DNA of 64,000 nt from Endobugula sp047636495 (GCA_047636495.1 JBLILH010000002.1:62001-126000), one strand, 5' to 3'; shown: positions 43,465 to 53,020, numbered from the stretch's first letter. The notes: generated by a model not told the origin, from the sequence alone. Numbers and translations are program-made.

Positions 43465-45066
43465 ATGCCCCATACTGATCTCGTCACCGTTAAACGCGCT
43501 CTCATTAGCGTGTCAGACAAAACCGGTATTGTTGACTTCGCTCAAGCCTTACACCAACAGGGCGTCGAAATTTTATCGACGGGCGGCACTTATCGCTTGC
43601 TATGCGATAACAACATTCCGGCGATCGAAGTATCAGATTACACAGGCTTTCCTGAGATGATGGATGGACGTGTGAAAACCTTACATCCTAAAATCCACGG
43701 CGGCATTTTAGCCCGCCGCGATATCGACGGTGACGTTATGCAAGAACATGGCATCAACGCTATTGATATGGTAGTGGTTAACCTATACCCATTCGAAGCT
43801 ACTGTTGCTAAAGAAGATTGCTCATTAGAAGATGCCGTAGAAAACATTGACATTGGTGGCCCGACAATGGTCCGTGCCGCCGCTAAAAATCACGCCTTTG
43901 TCAATATAGTCGTAAACGCTGCAGATTACAGCACAGTCATTGAAGAAATGAAGGCGAACAATGCTAGCACCTCTATTAACACACGCTTTGACTTGGCCAT
44001 TAAAGCCTACGAACATACTGCAGCTTATGACGGCATGATCGCCAATTATTTTGGTCGTTTGGTACCCGGCGGCAACGAAAACTTTCCGCGTACATTCAAC
44101 ACCCAGTTCGTAAAAGCACAAGATATGCGCTACGGCGAAAACCCACATCAGAACAGCGCGTTCTATGTGGAAGCCAATGCAAGCGGTGCAAGTGTTTCTA
44201 CTGCCACACAATTGCAAGGCAAAGAATTATCGTTCAATAACATTGCCGATACCGATGCTGCTCTTGAGACTGTCAAACTATTTGACGAACCTGCCTGCGT
44301 CATTGTGAAACACGCCAACCCGTGCGGCGTAGCAACAGACTCCAACCTATTAGCCGCTTATGAAAAAGCCTTTGCTACCGATCCTGAATCCTCTTTTGGA
44401 GGCATCATTGCCTTCAATCGTGAGCTAGATATCACTACTGCAAAAATGATTATCGACAAACAATTTGTTGAAGTTATTATTGCCCCTAGCGTTGCTGATG
44501 GCGTCAGTGACATTATTGCAGCCAAGAAAAATATTCGCTTATTAGTTTGTGGGGAATTAATCTGCGGTGAACTTAATCGAGCGGCAAGCCAAGCAAATAA
44601 AATTTTAGATTTTAAACGTGTTAACGGTGGCTTATTAGTACAAGATCGAGACTTAGGGTTAATCACCTCTATCGACCTTAAAGTTGTCACTAAACGTCAG
44701 CCCACGGAAGCCGAAATACGCGACATGCTATTCACCTGGAAAGTCGCCAAAATGGTAAAATCCAACGCGATTGTCTACGCCAAAGATGGTCGTACTATTG
44801 GTGTCGGCGCAGGTCAAATGAGCCGTGTAAACTCTGCACGTATTGCTGCCATCAAAGCAGAACATGCCAAACTGACAGTAGAAGGCGCCGTGATGGCTAG
44901 CGATGCTTTCTTCCCGTTTCGCGACGGTATGGATAATGCGGCGAACGTAGGTATTAGCTGTGTGATTCAACCTGGTGGCTCAATGCGAGATGACGAAGTC
45001 ATTGCCGCTGCTGACGAACACGGCATGGCAATGGTGTTTACTGGCATGAGACACTTTAAACATTAA
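43465..45066 (+). CDS. purH: AICAR transformylase / IMP cyclohydrolase
   Basis: A bifunctional enzyme of the last two steps of IMP synthesis. The N-terminal cyclohydrolase domain begins ALISVSDKTGIVDFAQAL and includes STGGTYRLL and MDGRVKTLHPKIHGGIL; the C-terminal formyltransferase domain has DMRYGENPHQNSAFY, CVIVKHANPCGVA and the ending AMVFTGMRHFKH. The length of 533 aa is normal. purD lies 260 bp downstream, the usual pair. Confidence 0.98.
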   Translation: MPHTDLVTVKRALISVSDKTGIVDFAQALHQQGVEILSTGGTYRLLCDNNIPAIEVSDYTGFPEMMDGRVKTLHPKIHGGILARRDIDGDVMQEHGINAIDMVVVNLYPFEATVAKEDCSLEDAVENIDIGGPTMVRAAAKNHAFVNIVVNAADYSTVIEEMKANNASTSINTRFDLAIKAYEHTAAYDGMIANYFGRLVPGGNENFPRTFNTQFVKAQDMRYGENPHQNSAFYVEANASGASVSTATQLQGKELSFNNIADTDAALETVKLFDEPACVIVKHANPCGVATDSNLLAAYEKAFATDPESSFGGIIAFNRELDITTAKMIIDKQFVEVIIAPSVADGVSDIIAAKKNIRLLVCGELICGELNRAASQANKILDFKRVNGGLLVQDRDLGLITSIDLKVVTKRQPTEAEIRDMLFTWKVAKMVKSNAIVYAKDGRTIGVGAGQMSRVNSARIAAIKAEHAKLTVEGAVMASDAFFPFRDGMDNAANVGISCVIQPGGSMRDDEVIAAADEHGMAMVFTGMRHFKH

Positions 45067-45105
45067 GCTAACAGCTACACGAAAATTGCTCGAATCCCGA
45101 GGGTG

Positions 45106-45198
45106 ATGTGGATGGCAGATTTGTATATGAAGATCTGGTCTGCATTTTATCTATTGGCGCTCCCGCTGGCGCTCAGCATCCACTTAAATATAGGATGA
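45106..45198 (+). other. possible 30-codon membrane peptide between purH and purD
   Basis: After a GAGGG site, ATG 45106 (or ATG 45112, better spaced) opens a frame for a short peptide with a hydrophobic stretch, SAFYLLALPLALSIHL, and stops at 45198. Such leader-like peptides can be real, but length and composition alone do not prove it. The same segment can also fold (cagat / atctg arms). Low confidence. Confidence 0.25.
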
Positions 45199-45327
45199 AA
45201 ACTAACAAAAATTATTGTGGGTTTGTTGCAACACTGTCGGTTTTTTTGCTTTTCCTATGAACGTTACTCTGCTGACCGTAAACTTTTTTAATACGTAATT
45301 ATAAAGATTTTCAAATAGGTGATAAAA

Positions 45328-46611
45328 ATGAATGTTTTAGTGATTGGCTCTGGTGGCCGTGAACATGCTCTAGCGTGGAAAGCTGCGCAAAGTGCCGGCG
45401 TCGAAAAAGTCTTCGTGGCCCCCGGCAATGCGGGTACTGCGCTAGAAGAAAAATTAGAAAATATCGCCATCGATACGATGGCGTTTGAAGCTCTCGCCGA
45501 TTTTGCCGAAGCGAACAACGTGGGCTTAACCATAGTTGGCCCCGAAGTGCCGCTTGTTGAAGGCGTAGTAGATTATTTTCAATCTCGCCAATTGAAATGT
45601 TTTGGCCCAAGCCAAGGCGCTGCACAACTTGAAGGTTCGAAGTCATTCACAAAAGACTTTCTAGAAAGACACCAAATTCCTACCGGCAACTATCAAACCT
45701 TTACCGATGTGGCACCGGCTTTAGCTTACCTACAAGAAAAAGGCGCGCCCATTGTCGTCAAAGCCGACGGCCTTGCCGCAGGCAAAGGCGTCATCGTTGC
45801 CGAAACACTTGAGCAAGCAAAAGATGCTGTAAAAGACATGCTCTCAGGTAATGCCTTTGGCGATGCTGGCTGTAAAGTGGTCATCGAAGAATTTTTAAAA
45901 GGCGAAGAAGCTAGCTTCATTGTCATGGTCGACGGCAAGAATAGTTTAGCCATGGCAACCAGTCAAGACCACAAACGCGCCGCTAATGGCGACACCGGCC
46001 CCAATACTGGCGGCATGGGCGCATACTCGCCAGCGCCGGTAGTCACACCCGACATTCATCAGCGCATTATGCAAGAGGTCATCGAGCCAACTGTTGCAGG
46101 CATGGCCGCTGAGGGTAATGATTACACTGGCTTTTTATATGCGGGCTTAATGATTGATACCGACGGCACACCTAAAGTGATTGAATATAACTGTCGTTTT
46201 GGTGACCCAGAAACACAACCGATGATGATGCGCCTACAGTCTGATTTAGTAGCGCTATGCCTTAGTGCGCTAGAGGGTAAACTAGATGAATGCTTTACAG
46301 AATGGGACCCGCGTCCCGCAGTAGGTGTAGTACTCGCCGCTGGCGGCTACCCTAATGCTTACCGAAAAGGCGATGTCATTGGCGGCTTACCAAACAGTGA
46401 TAACCCCACCAGTAAGGTCTTCCACGCTGGCACTGCATTAAGCGGCGACGAAGTACACACCAACGGTGGCCGTGTACTATGCGCTACCGCTTTAGGCAAT
46501 AACGTCACCGAAGCACAAGCCAATGCGTATAAACTGACACATGCCATCAGCTGGGATGACGTGTATTATCGTGATGACATTGCTTATCGAGCAATAGAAA
46601 GAGAAAGCTAA
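45328..46611 (+). CDS. purD: phosphoribosylamine--glycine ligase
   Basis: PurD joins glycine to phosphoribosylamine with ATP, the second step of purine synthesis. The 427-residue ATP-grasp enzyme starts MNVLVIGSGGREHALAW and contains VKADGLAAGKGVIVAE and VIEYNCRFGDPETQPMMMRL. The frame opens 3 codons earlier at a GTG, but AGGTGA lies about 5 nt before ATG 45328. Coq7 follows after 13 bp with its own strong ribosome site. Confidence 0.97.
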   Translation: MNVLVIGSGGREHALAWKAAQSAGVEKVFVAPGNAGTALEEKLENIAIDTMAFEALADFAEANNVGLTIVGPEVPLVEGVVDYFQSRQLKCFGPSQGAAQLEGSKSFTKDFLERHQIPTGNYQTFTDVAPALAYLQEKGAPIVVKADGLAAGKGVIVAETLEQAKDAVKDMLSGNAFGDAGCKVVIEEFLKGEEASFIVMVDGKNSLAMATSQDHKRAANGDTGPNTGGMGAYSPAPVVTPDIHQRIMQEVIEPTVAGMAAEGNDYTGFLYAGLMIDTDGTPKVIEYNCRFGDPETQPMMMRLQSDLVALCLSALEGKLDECFTEWDPRPAVGVVLAAGGYPNAYRKGDVIGGLPNSDNPTSKVFHAGTALSGDEVHTNGGRVLCATALGNNVTEAQANAYKLTHAISWDDVYYRDDIAYRAIERES

Positions 46612-46624
46612 TCAGAGGCGCGCC

Positions 46625-47272
46625 ATGAGCAGCAAACGACACTTATCACTTATCGACCGCTTTATTACCGAATCGGATAAAGCCTTACGTACCTTAGCCA
46701 CTGGAAATAAAGCCAGTGGGTTAGTCTCGCCGGCTCGCACTGTTGCAGAAGGTGAGTTGAACGAACGTGAGCGTCGGCATGCAGCGAGTTTAATGCGGAT
46801 AAATCATACCGGTGAAGTGTGTGCACAAGCGTTATACCAAGGCCAGGCATTAACGGCAAAATTATCTCACGTACGTGAGGAGATGGATGCCGCGGCAAAA
46901 GAAGAAGTGGACCACTTAAATTGGTGTGATGAAAGACTCTCACAACTCAATAGTCACACTAGTGTTCTCAACCCTGTGTTTTACGGCTTATCTTTTGGTA
47001 TGGGCGCTGTTGCCGGTGTAATAAGTGATAAAGTGAGCTTGGGGTTTGTCGCAGCCACAGAAAATCAGGTGTGCCAACATTTAGAAACGCATTTAGACGA
47101 ACTCCCAGCTACGGACTATAAGAGTCGTGCGATCGTTGAGAAGATGTTAGAAGACGAAGCGCGTCACCAGCAAGCCGCTCTAGCGGCGGGAGGAACTGAA
47201 TTCCCCGCTCCGGTAATATTCGGCATGAAGTTACTCGCTACGGTAATGACCAAAACGACTTACCGCGTGTAA
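46625..47272 (+). CDS. coq7: ubiquinone-synthesis hydroxylase Coq7
   Basis: Coq7 hydroxylates 2-polyprenyl-3-methyl-6-methoxy-benzoquinol at C5 in the last steps of ubiquinone synthesis, at the inner membrane. The di-iron ligands are visible as NHTGEVCAQALYQGQ, EEVDHLNWCDERL, and the second set NQVCQHLETHL and EDEARHQQAA. The length of 215 aa is normal. A GAGGCG site precedes the ATG by 6 nt. It is convergent with the OsmC-like gene; ubiX elsewhere in the window serves the same pathway. Confidence 0.96.
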   Translation: MSSKRHLSLIDRFITESDKALRTLATGNKASGLVSPARTVAEGELNERERRHAASLMRINHTGEVCAQALYQGQALTAKLSHVREEMDAAAKEEVDHLNWCDERLSQLNSHTSVLNPVFYGLSFGMGAVAGVISDKVSLGFVAATENQVCQHLETHLDELPATDYKSRAIVEKMLEDEARHQQAALAAGGTEFPAPVIFGMKLLATVMTKTTYRV

Positions 47273-47297
47273 GTTATTTTGGTTCTATGTCGATATG

Positions 47298-47717
47298 TTA
47301 GTCTGCTATCAGTGCATATCCGTGAGTTAATTCAACACCTGCAGCTTCCATCATCATAGAAGCTGAGCAATATTTAGTCGCCGATAGTTCGACAGCCTTC
47401 GCTACTTGCTTGTCTTTCAAATCACGCCCTGTCACCACAAACTGCAAGTGCATTTTGGTAAACGGGGAAGGCACACCTTCCGCGCGCTCTGCTGTCAGCT
47501 CTACCCGGCAACCCGTCACATCTTGGCGGCCTTTTTTCAAGATACTCATCACATCGAAACTAGCGCAACCGCCCACACCGATCAATAACATTTCCATTGG
47601 GCGGATACCCATATTACGTCCACCGTTACTTTCTGGGCCGTCCATTATCACACTGTGTCCACTCCCTGACTCGCCAAGAAACATCGCATTTTCAACCCAC
47701 TTAACCACTGCTTGCAT
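47298..47717 (-). CDS. OsmC-family protein (YhfA-like)
   Basis: A 139-residue protein of the OsmC/Ohr fold, YhfA subgroup. GESGSGHSVIMDG, GIRPMEMLLIGVGGCASFDV (with the first Cys of the family pair) and YCSASMMM (second Cys) are visible. OsmC-type proteins reduce peroxides, but the role of YhfA is not defined. The frame opens at GTG 47744; however, ATG 47717 has an AAGGGGA ribosome site and matches the homologue start. It is divergent from vfr, as in Pseudomonas. Confidence 0.92.
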   Translation of the reverse strand: MQAVVKWVENAMFLGESGSGHSVIMDGPESNGGRNMGIRPMEMLLIGVGGCASFDVMSILKKGRQDVTGCRVELTAERAEGVPSPFTKMHLQFVVTGRDLKDKQVAKAVELSATKYCSASMMMEAAGVELTHGYALIAD

Positions 47718-47887
47718 AAGTTTTCCCCTTAAATTAGATGACACCCTTTATTGGCAAGCAGATTACCATAAGAACCATTCAATTTAGCAGTATAAGACTC
47801 ACACAATACAAAATTTGCTGGTATGATTAAGGTATACCAATGGTTTTTGCCTATAATAATAGTGTGTTCAAAATACAGGAGTTTCAC

Positions 47888-48523
47888 GTGGTTTCCGCTA
47901 TAACGCCACATATTGAAAACGTCGATACTTTCCTTAGCCATTGTGATCGTCGCAAAATTTCCGCTAAAAGCATGCTGATAAACGCGGGGGATAAAAGCGC
48001 TCACCTATTTTATATTATCAGTGGCTCGGTTACCGTTATTGTTGAAGACGATGAGAGAAGAGAAATCATTCTTGCTTATTTGAATGAAGGTGATTTTTTT
48101 GGTGAGATGGGGCTTTTTGACGATGATAGTGATGAACGGACTGCCTGGATTCGAACCAAGACCTGCTGTGAAATAGCCGAGATCAGCTATGAAAAATTTC
48201 ATGAAATACGCGTCACTCATCCAGAGTTCATGTTTGCGTTATGCGCACAAATGGCACACCGTCTCCGCAACACAACACGTAAGGTCAGCGACCTAGCCTT
48301 TTTAGATGTGACAGGGCGTGTAGCGGGCGCATTACTTGATTTAACCCGTGAACCCGACGCGATGACACACCCAGACGGCATGCAAATTAAAATCACTCGA
48401 CAGGAAATCGGGCGTATTGTGGGTTGTTCAAGAGAGATGGCTGGCCGTGTATTAAAGACCTTAGAATCCCAGGGGCTGGTATCGGTCGCTGGCAAGACTA
48501 TGGTGGTTTACGGTACGAGATAA
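47888..48523 (+). CDS. vfr: cyclic-AMP receptor protein, Vfr/CRP type
   Basis: A CRP-family transcription regulator very similar to Pseudomonas Vfr. The cyclic-nucleotide domain contains FYIISGSVTVIVEDDE and the phosphate-binding cassette region GDFFGEMGLFDD; the helix-turn-helix holds ITRQEIGRIVGCSREM and AGRVLKTLESQGLV. The frame opens at ATG 47840, but GTG 47888 has a perfectly spaced AGGAG and gives a 211-residue protein matching the Vfr N-terminus, so it is chosen. It likely controls carbon and surface-related genes. It is convergent with trpC, next to trpGDC as in Pseudomonas. Confidence 0.95.
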   Translation: MVSAITPHIENVDTFLSHCDRRKISAKSMLINAGDKSAHLFYIISGSVTVIVEDDERREIILAYLNEGDFFGEMGLFDDDSDERTAWIRTKTCCEIAEISYEKFHEIRVTHPEFMFALCAQMAHRLRNTTRKVSDLAFLDVTGRVAGALLDLTREPDAMTHPDGMQIKITRQEIGRIVGCSREMAGRVLKTLESQGLVSVAGKTMVVYGTR

Positions 48524-48546
48524 GCTGTTTATTACCACGCTTATCT
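48518..48546. terminator. hairpin between convergent vfr and trpC
   Basis: agataagc (48518-48525, overlapping the vfr stop) pairs with gcttatct (48539-48546), and flanking cggt/accg bases can extend the stem. No T-run follows, so it may be an imperfect shared terminator. Confidence 0.4.
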
Positions 48547-48594
48547 GACCGATTTCTCGTTGGCATTTCACTAACACTAGACGGGGACCAAGCG

Positions 48595-49404
48595 CTACGT
48601 AAAAAACAATTCTGCAAGTTTCTGACCTGGGTCTTCCACGCGCATAAACGCCTCACCCACCAAGAAACTGTCAACGTTATGTTGCCGCATGGATCGCACA
48701 TGCTCGAGGGTATGTATACCACTTTCTGTCACCACAATACGCTCATCACCTACCTGCTCTAGCAATTCATAAGTGGTTTCTAAACGGGTATCAAACGTGT
48801 GCAAGTTACGATTATTAATGCCTATAAGTCGATTAGGTATAGTTAATGCAGCTGTTAATTCTTCTGCATCGTGCACTTCAATTAGCACATCCATCCCTAA
48901 TGTCTGTGCCAGGTCGTTTAAATGAGCAAGTTGTTTTATGTCTAAAGCTGCGACAATAAGTAAAATACAATCTGCACTCATCGCTTTGGCTTCATAGACT
49001 TGATAGTCGTCTACGATAAAATCTTTACGAATAACCGGTAAATTGACTGCATTACGAGCTTCTGTTAAATAATCATCAGCGCCCTGAAAAAAATCGACAT
49101 CGGTTAACACCGACAAACAAGCAGCACCTGCGGCCGCATAACTTTTGGCAATCTCAGCGGGATAAAACGGGTCGCGCATCACCCCCTTGCTAGGAGATGC
49201 TTTTTTAATTTCAGCAATAACTGCAGATTTATCCGCGGCTAGTTTTGCTTCTATCGCTGCGACAAAACCACGCGCAGATGAAACTTGCATTGCTCTATCG
49301 CGCAAGCTGTCGAGAGAAATACGTTGACTGCGCTCCTTTATTTCTTGATATTTACGTGCAATGATTTTTTTCAACACGGTTGGAGCAGAGTGTGTTTTGG
49401 ACAT
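48595..49404 (-). CDS. trpC: indole-3-glycerol phosphate synthase
   Basis: TrpC converts carboxyphenylamino-deoxyribulose phosphate to indole-3-glycerol phosphate. The 269-residue TIM barrel shows VIAEIKKASPSKGVMRD (catalytic Lys), FFQGADDYLTEAR, RKDFIVDDYQVYEAKAM and VTESGIHTLEHV. It is the last trp gene of this run; trpD lies 113 bp upstream. It is not fused to trpF, as expected outside the enterics. Confidence 0.97.
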   Translation of the reverse strand: MSKTHSAPTVLKKIIARKYQEIKERSQRISLDSLRDRAMQVSSARGFVAAIEAKLAADKSAVIAEIKKASPSKGVMRDPFYPAEIAKSYAAAGAACLSVLTDVDFFQGADDYLTEARNAVNLPVIRKDFIVDDYQVYEAKAMSADCILLIVAALDIKQLAHLNDLAQTLGMDVLIEVHDAEELTAALTIPNRLIGINNRNLHTFDTRLETTYELLEQVGDERIVVTESGIHTLEHVRSMRQHNVDSFLVGEAFMRVEDPGQKLAELFFT

Positions 49405-49517
49405 GAAATTTCCTTTATTACAGAATGTTTACAACATGCTTGCATTGCTTACGATGCGACGTATTGCACAATATTAATAATCAATAAAACCAACGACCAA
49501 TTATAAATGTTCACCCA

Positions 49518-50555
49518 CTATGCCACTTTGCAGCAATCGGTAAAGGATGCTAATTCTTGGATTTTTGCTTTTGCTAATCCACTGCCAATTGCATCTTCGG
49601 CCATACGCACACCTTCTTCTAACGTATCGGCAATACCTGCAACGTAAACGGCTGCACCTGCATTTAAGGCGATAATATCAGCAGCCTTATGGGCATACTC
49701 GCCCTCTTGCTTACCTAATGTGTCACGTATTAAATCGAGAGACTCTTGTGCAGAGCTCACTGACAATCCCGTTAAATCGGCAGTTGACAAACCGAGCGTT
49801 TCTGGACTGATGGTGTATTCAATCACTTTATCGTTTTTTAGCTCGGCAATAAAGCTAGTGCCTGATAGCGTTAATTCGTCAATACCGTCACTCGCGTGAA
49901 CGACCATCACGTGCTCGCTACCCAGTTTTTGGAGCACCTCCGCCATCGGCCGACAAAGGGATTTATCAAACACACCAATCACTTGTCGCTTAACGCCCGC
50001 AGGATTCGTTATCGGACCTAGTATATTGAATAGTGTCCGCATGGCCAATTCTTTGCGCGGCCCAATAGCATGTTTCATCGCACTATGGTGTGCTGGGGCA
50101 AACATAAAACCAACACCGACCTCTTCCACACAGCGTGCTACTTGTTCAGGTGTCAAATCTAAATGTACCCCCGCGGCCTCCAACACATCGGCACTGCCAG
50201 TGGAACTAGACACTGACCGATTACCGTGTTTTGCCACGCTACCTCCACAGGCCGCAACCACAAAAGCCGATGCAGTAGAAATATTAAATAAATTAGCACC
50301 ATCACCGCCCGTGCCACAGGTATCTACCAAGTTATCTGCATTGATAACGACTGGCGTCGCTAACTCACGCATGACTTGTGCAGCACCCGTGATTTCGTCA
50401 ACGGTTTCACCTTTCACTCTTAACGCAACCAGAAATCCACCTATCTGAGCAGGCGTCGCTGCACCGGTCATAATATCGCGCATCACCTCGGCCATAGCTT
50501 TTTGGCTTAATGACTCTTGAGCAACGATTAACTGTAATGCCTGCTGAATATTCAT
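49518..50555 (-). CDS. trpD: anthranilate phosphoribosyltransferase
   Basis: TrpD transfers phosphoribose from PRPP to anthranilate. The 345-residue protein includes DTCGTGGDGANLFNIST (PRPP-binding), KHGNRSVSSSTGSADVLEA and GFMFAPAHHSAMKHA. It is monofunctional; the glutaminase partner is the separate trpG 50 bp upstream. The order trpG-trpD-trpC is the standard for Pseudomonas-like bacteria. Confidence 0.97.
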   Translation of the reverse strand: MNIQQALQLIVAQESLSQKAMAEVMRDIMTGAATPAQIGGFLVALRVKGETVDEITGAAQVMRELATPVVINADNLVDTCGTGGDGANLFNISTASAFVVAACGGSVAKHGNRSVSSSTGSADVLEAAGVHLDLTPEQVARCVEEVGVGFMFAPAHHSAMKHAIGPRKELAMRTLFNILGPITNPAGVKRQVIGVFDKSLCRPMAEVLQKLGSEHVMVVHASDGIDELTLSGTSFIAELKNDKVIEYTISPETLGLSTADLTGLSVSSAQESLDLIRDTLGKQEGEYAHKAADIIALNAGAAVYVAGIADTLEEGVRMAEDAIGSGLAKAKIQELASFTDCCKVA

Positions 50556-50605
50556 AATATTGATGATGCCTTAAGAAATAGATAATAAACCACAATGCGA
50601 TGAGG

Positions 50606-51196
50606 TCAGCGAGATTTATACGCTACTAGAAAATTATTCAACAGTTGATGCCCGTGCTCAGTCAAAATGGATTCAGGATGAAACTGTACACCCTCAACAT
50701 CAAATTCTCTGTGCTTCACCCCCATAATTTCATCGATATAGCCATCTTCGTTCTGTGTCCACGCGGTAATCTCTAAACATTCCGGTAGGGTTGCTTTATC
50801 GATAACCAGCGAATGATATCGGGTTGCATTAAAGGGACTCGGCAAATCAAAAAAAATGCCGGTATTATTGTGGTGAACGCGTGACACTTTTCCGTGCATT
50901 ACTTTCGAGGCACGGACGGTTATACCTCCAAACACTTCACCAATACTTTGATGGCCTAAGCAAATACCCAGCACAGGAATCTTACCGGCGAAGTGTTTAA
51001 CCGCAGCCAATGAAATGCCCGCTTTACTCGGCGTGCAGGGTCCAGGGGAAATAACGACATATTCAGGGTTTTCTCCTATCATGTCTTCAATTGACATTTC
51101 GTCATTACGCACCACTTTAACATCGGCCTTCAACTCACCGAAGTACTGCACCACGTTGTAGGTAAACGAGTCGTAGTTATCGACCATTAACAACAT
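50606..51196 (-). CDS. trpG: anthranilate synthase glutamine amidotransferase component
   Basis: TrpG supplies ammonia from glutamine to TrpE. The 196-residue class I amidotransferase begins MLLMVDNYDSFTYNVVQYF, has the nucleophilic Cys in PVLGICLGHQSIGEVFGG (about residue 79) and the His-Glu pair in VEGVQFHPESILTEHG. Such proteins often also serve PabB in folate synthesis. It is separated from trpE by a small membrane-protein gene. Confidence 0.97.
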   Translation of the reverse strand: MLLMVDNYDSFTYNVVQYFGELKADVKVVRNDEMSIEDMIGENPEYVVISPGPCTPSKAGISLAAVKHFAGKIPVLGICLGHQSIGEVFGGITVRASKVMHGKVSRVHHNNTGIFFDLPSPFNATRYHSLVIDKATLPECLEITAWTQNEDGYIDEIMGVKHREFDVEGVQFHPESILTEHGHQLLNNFLVAYKSR

Positions 51197-51259
51197 AATA
51201 ATTTCCTATCCATTAACTGTTCATTTTCAGCTATTTTTCGTCATCGCTAAAAAATTATT

Positions 51260-51544
51260 TTATTTTTTTGGCTCTACCACCCAGTCAACCAGTAGGCGCT
51301 CACCTACCTTCCAAGCCGCATAAAACAAAACGCTCACAAAGGCACTCAATAACAACATAACCAATTGCCATGCCGCGCCCTCTTTTATCGCCATTAAGCC
51401 AAATTGATTTATCAAGTCGATATTGGCTTTAAAAAGCAGGAACAAATTGATTGAAAAATAACCAAAGCCTAAAAAGCTCAACGTCATCATGCACAATACT
51501 GTCACTGGCGAACGTTCTAAATACTGAATAAATGATGACCACAT
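51260..51544 (-). CDS. small two-helix membrane protein, unknown
   Basis: A 94-residue protein with two hydrophobic segments (about 14-38 and 58-80) and a charged C-terminus ending in EPKK. I do not recognise a named family. It starts 9 bp downstream of the trpE stop and ends about 64 bp before trpG, so it is within the trp operon. There is no obvious biochemical need for it in tryptophan synthesis; possible roles such as membrane localisation or transport are only guesses. Codon use is like its neighbours. Confidence 0.75.
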   Translation of the reverse strand: MWSSFIQYLERSPVTVLCMMTLSFLGFGYFSINLFLLFKANIDLINQFGLMAIKEGAAWQLVMLLLSAFVSVLFYAAWKVGERLLVDWVVEPKK

Positions 51545-51553
51545 AGCCGCTCC

Positions 51554-53020
51554 TTAGATAACTTTATCAACCGCACGAAATAGTGCGCGCGCTTTGTTCA
51601 TAGTTTCTTTCCACTCCAGGTCAGGAATAGAGTCTGCGACAACACCGGCTCCGGCTTGCACATATATTTTACCGTTTTTAATGACAGCAGTACGAATAGC
51701 AATCGCTGTGTCCATATTGCCATTCCATGCCAAATAACCTACCGCCCCACCATAAATTCCACGTTTTTCAGTCTCTAATTCATCAATAATTTCCATGGCT
51801 CTAATCTTTGGTGCCCCGGATAAAGTCCCTGCGGGCAATGAGGCACGGAGCACATCCATTGCCGTTAAACCCTCTTTAATTTCGCCCGTCACATTAGACG
51901 TAATATGCATAACATGGGAATAACGCTCAACAATCATTTTTTCCGTCAGCTCGACCGTGCCTGTTTTTGCGACACGCCCGACATCATTTCGCCCTAAGTC
52001 AATCAACATCAAATGCTCTGCGATTTCCTTAGGATCTGCTAACAATTCTTTTTCTAAAGCGATATCTTCATCGTCAGTATAACCCCGACGACGGGTTCCC
52101 GCGATAGGACGAACGGTAACCTCAGCATTTTCTAAACGCGCTAAAATTTCTGGACTGGAGCCCACAATTTGATGGTCCCCCATATCGACAAAATATAGAT
52201 ACGGTGATGGATTAATACTACGCAAAGCACGATAGAGGTTTAAGGGCTCAGCATTGAAATCCATTGATAAACGTTGTGAAACAACCACTTGCATAGTGTC
52301 GCCATCCAACACATACTCTTTAATAGCATCGACCGAATCAGCAAACGCTGCTTCACCCGTATGAGACTGAAACAACTGTTCTGCACGCTCATCCGCGTCT
52401 AAATTAACGAGTCGCTGGGGAGGTAATGGCTGCTGGAGCTGGCGACCTAAATCATCTAAACGGCTTTCCGCTTTAGCAAACGCCTGGGCAATATCAGGGT
52501 TGGCCATAATGACGAAATTTAAGGTGCCCGATAAATTGTCAAAAATTAAAATCTCGTCCGATACCATCAATAAAATATCAGGTGTCCCGATAACATCGTC
52601 ATTGACTCCCGCTTTAAGTTTTGGCTCAACATAACGTACGCAGTCATAACTAAAATATCCTACCAGCCCCCCATGAAAGCGCGGTAAGTTTGCGAGTTCT
52701 GGCGCACGGTAACGTGCTTTAAATGCCTCAACAAATGCGAGAGGATCTTCGACTGTATGCGTCTCAGTCACCACACCACCGATTTCAATAGTCACTACGT
52801 TGCCATTGGCTATAAGTAACGTCTTGCACGGCAAGCCGATGATAGAATAACGACCCCATTTCTCCCCCCCCTGCACCGACTCAAACAAGTAAGAATACGC
52901 CCCTTTGGCCAGCTTAATATAAGCGGACAGTGGTGTTTCAACATCGGCTAAAAACGTGCGCATAACCGGGATACGATTAAATCCTTCTGCAGCAAGTTGT
53001 GAGAATTTTTCTAGGTTCAT
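51554..53020 (-). CDS. trpE: anthranilate synthase component I
   Basis: TrpE turns chorismate into anthranilate with ammonia from TrpG. The 488-residue protein contains the inhibitor-binding region LLESxQGG-like (SYLFESVQGGEKWGRYS), FVVSQRLSM-like MQVVVSQRLSM, PIAGTRRRG, LLIDLGRNDVGRV-type and SGAPKIRAMEIIDELE motifs of the chorismate-binding domain. The frame opens at ATG 53062, but MNLEKFSQLAAEGFNRIPV from 53020 matches known N-termini. No leader peptide with tandem Trp codons is visible upstream, since rpe is only 65 bp away. Confidence 0.96.
   Translation of the reverse strand: MNLEKFSQLAAEGFNRIPVMRTFLADVETPLSAYIKLAKGAYSYLFESVQGGEKWGRYSIIGLPCKTLLIANGNVVTIEIGGVVTETHTVEDPLAFVEAFKARYRAPELANLPRFHGGLVGYFSYDCVRYVEPKLKAGVNDDVIGTPDILLMVSDEILIFDNLSGTLNFVIMANPDIAQAFAKAESRLDDLGRQLQQPLPPQRLVNLDADERAEQLFQSHTGEAAFADSVDAIKEYVLDGDTMQVVVSQRLSMDFNAEPLNLYRALRSINPSPYLYFVDMGDHQIVGSSPEILARLENAEVTVRPIAGTRRRGYTDDEDIALEKELLADPKEIAEHLMLIDLGRNDVGRVAKTGTVELTEKMIVERYSHVMHITSNVTGEIKEGLTAMDVLRASLPAGTLSGAPKIRAMEIIDELETEKRGIYGGAVGYLAWNGNMDTAIAIRTAVIKNGKIYVQAGAGVVADSIPDLEWKETMNKARALFRAVDKVI

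Noticed and set aside
43825..44217. 130-codon minus-strand frame inside purH
   Set aside because: Shadow of purH on the opposite strand.
45067..45327. A riboswitch between purH and purD
   Set aside because: Short arms can pair, but none of the conserved purine or PRPP riboswitch core patterns is seen, and the gap is inside a likely operon.
47410..47787. 125-codon plus-strand frame opposite the OsmC-like gene
   Set aside because: Antisense shadow; the minus strand encodes a complete OsmC-family protein.
48140..48160. ggattcgaacc resembling the T-arm of a tRNA
   Set aside because: It lies within vfr coding sequence, and no cloverleaf or acceptor stem can be formed around it.
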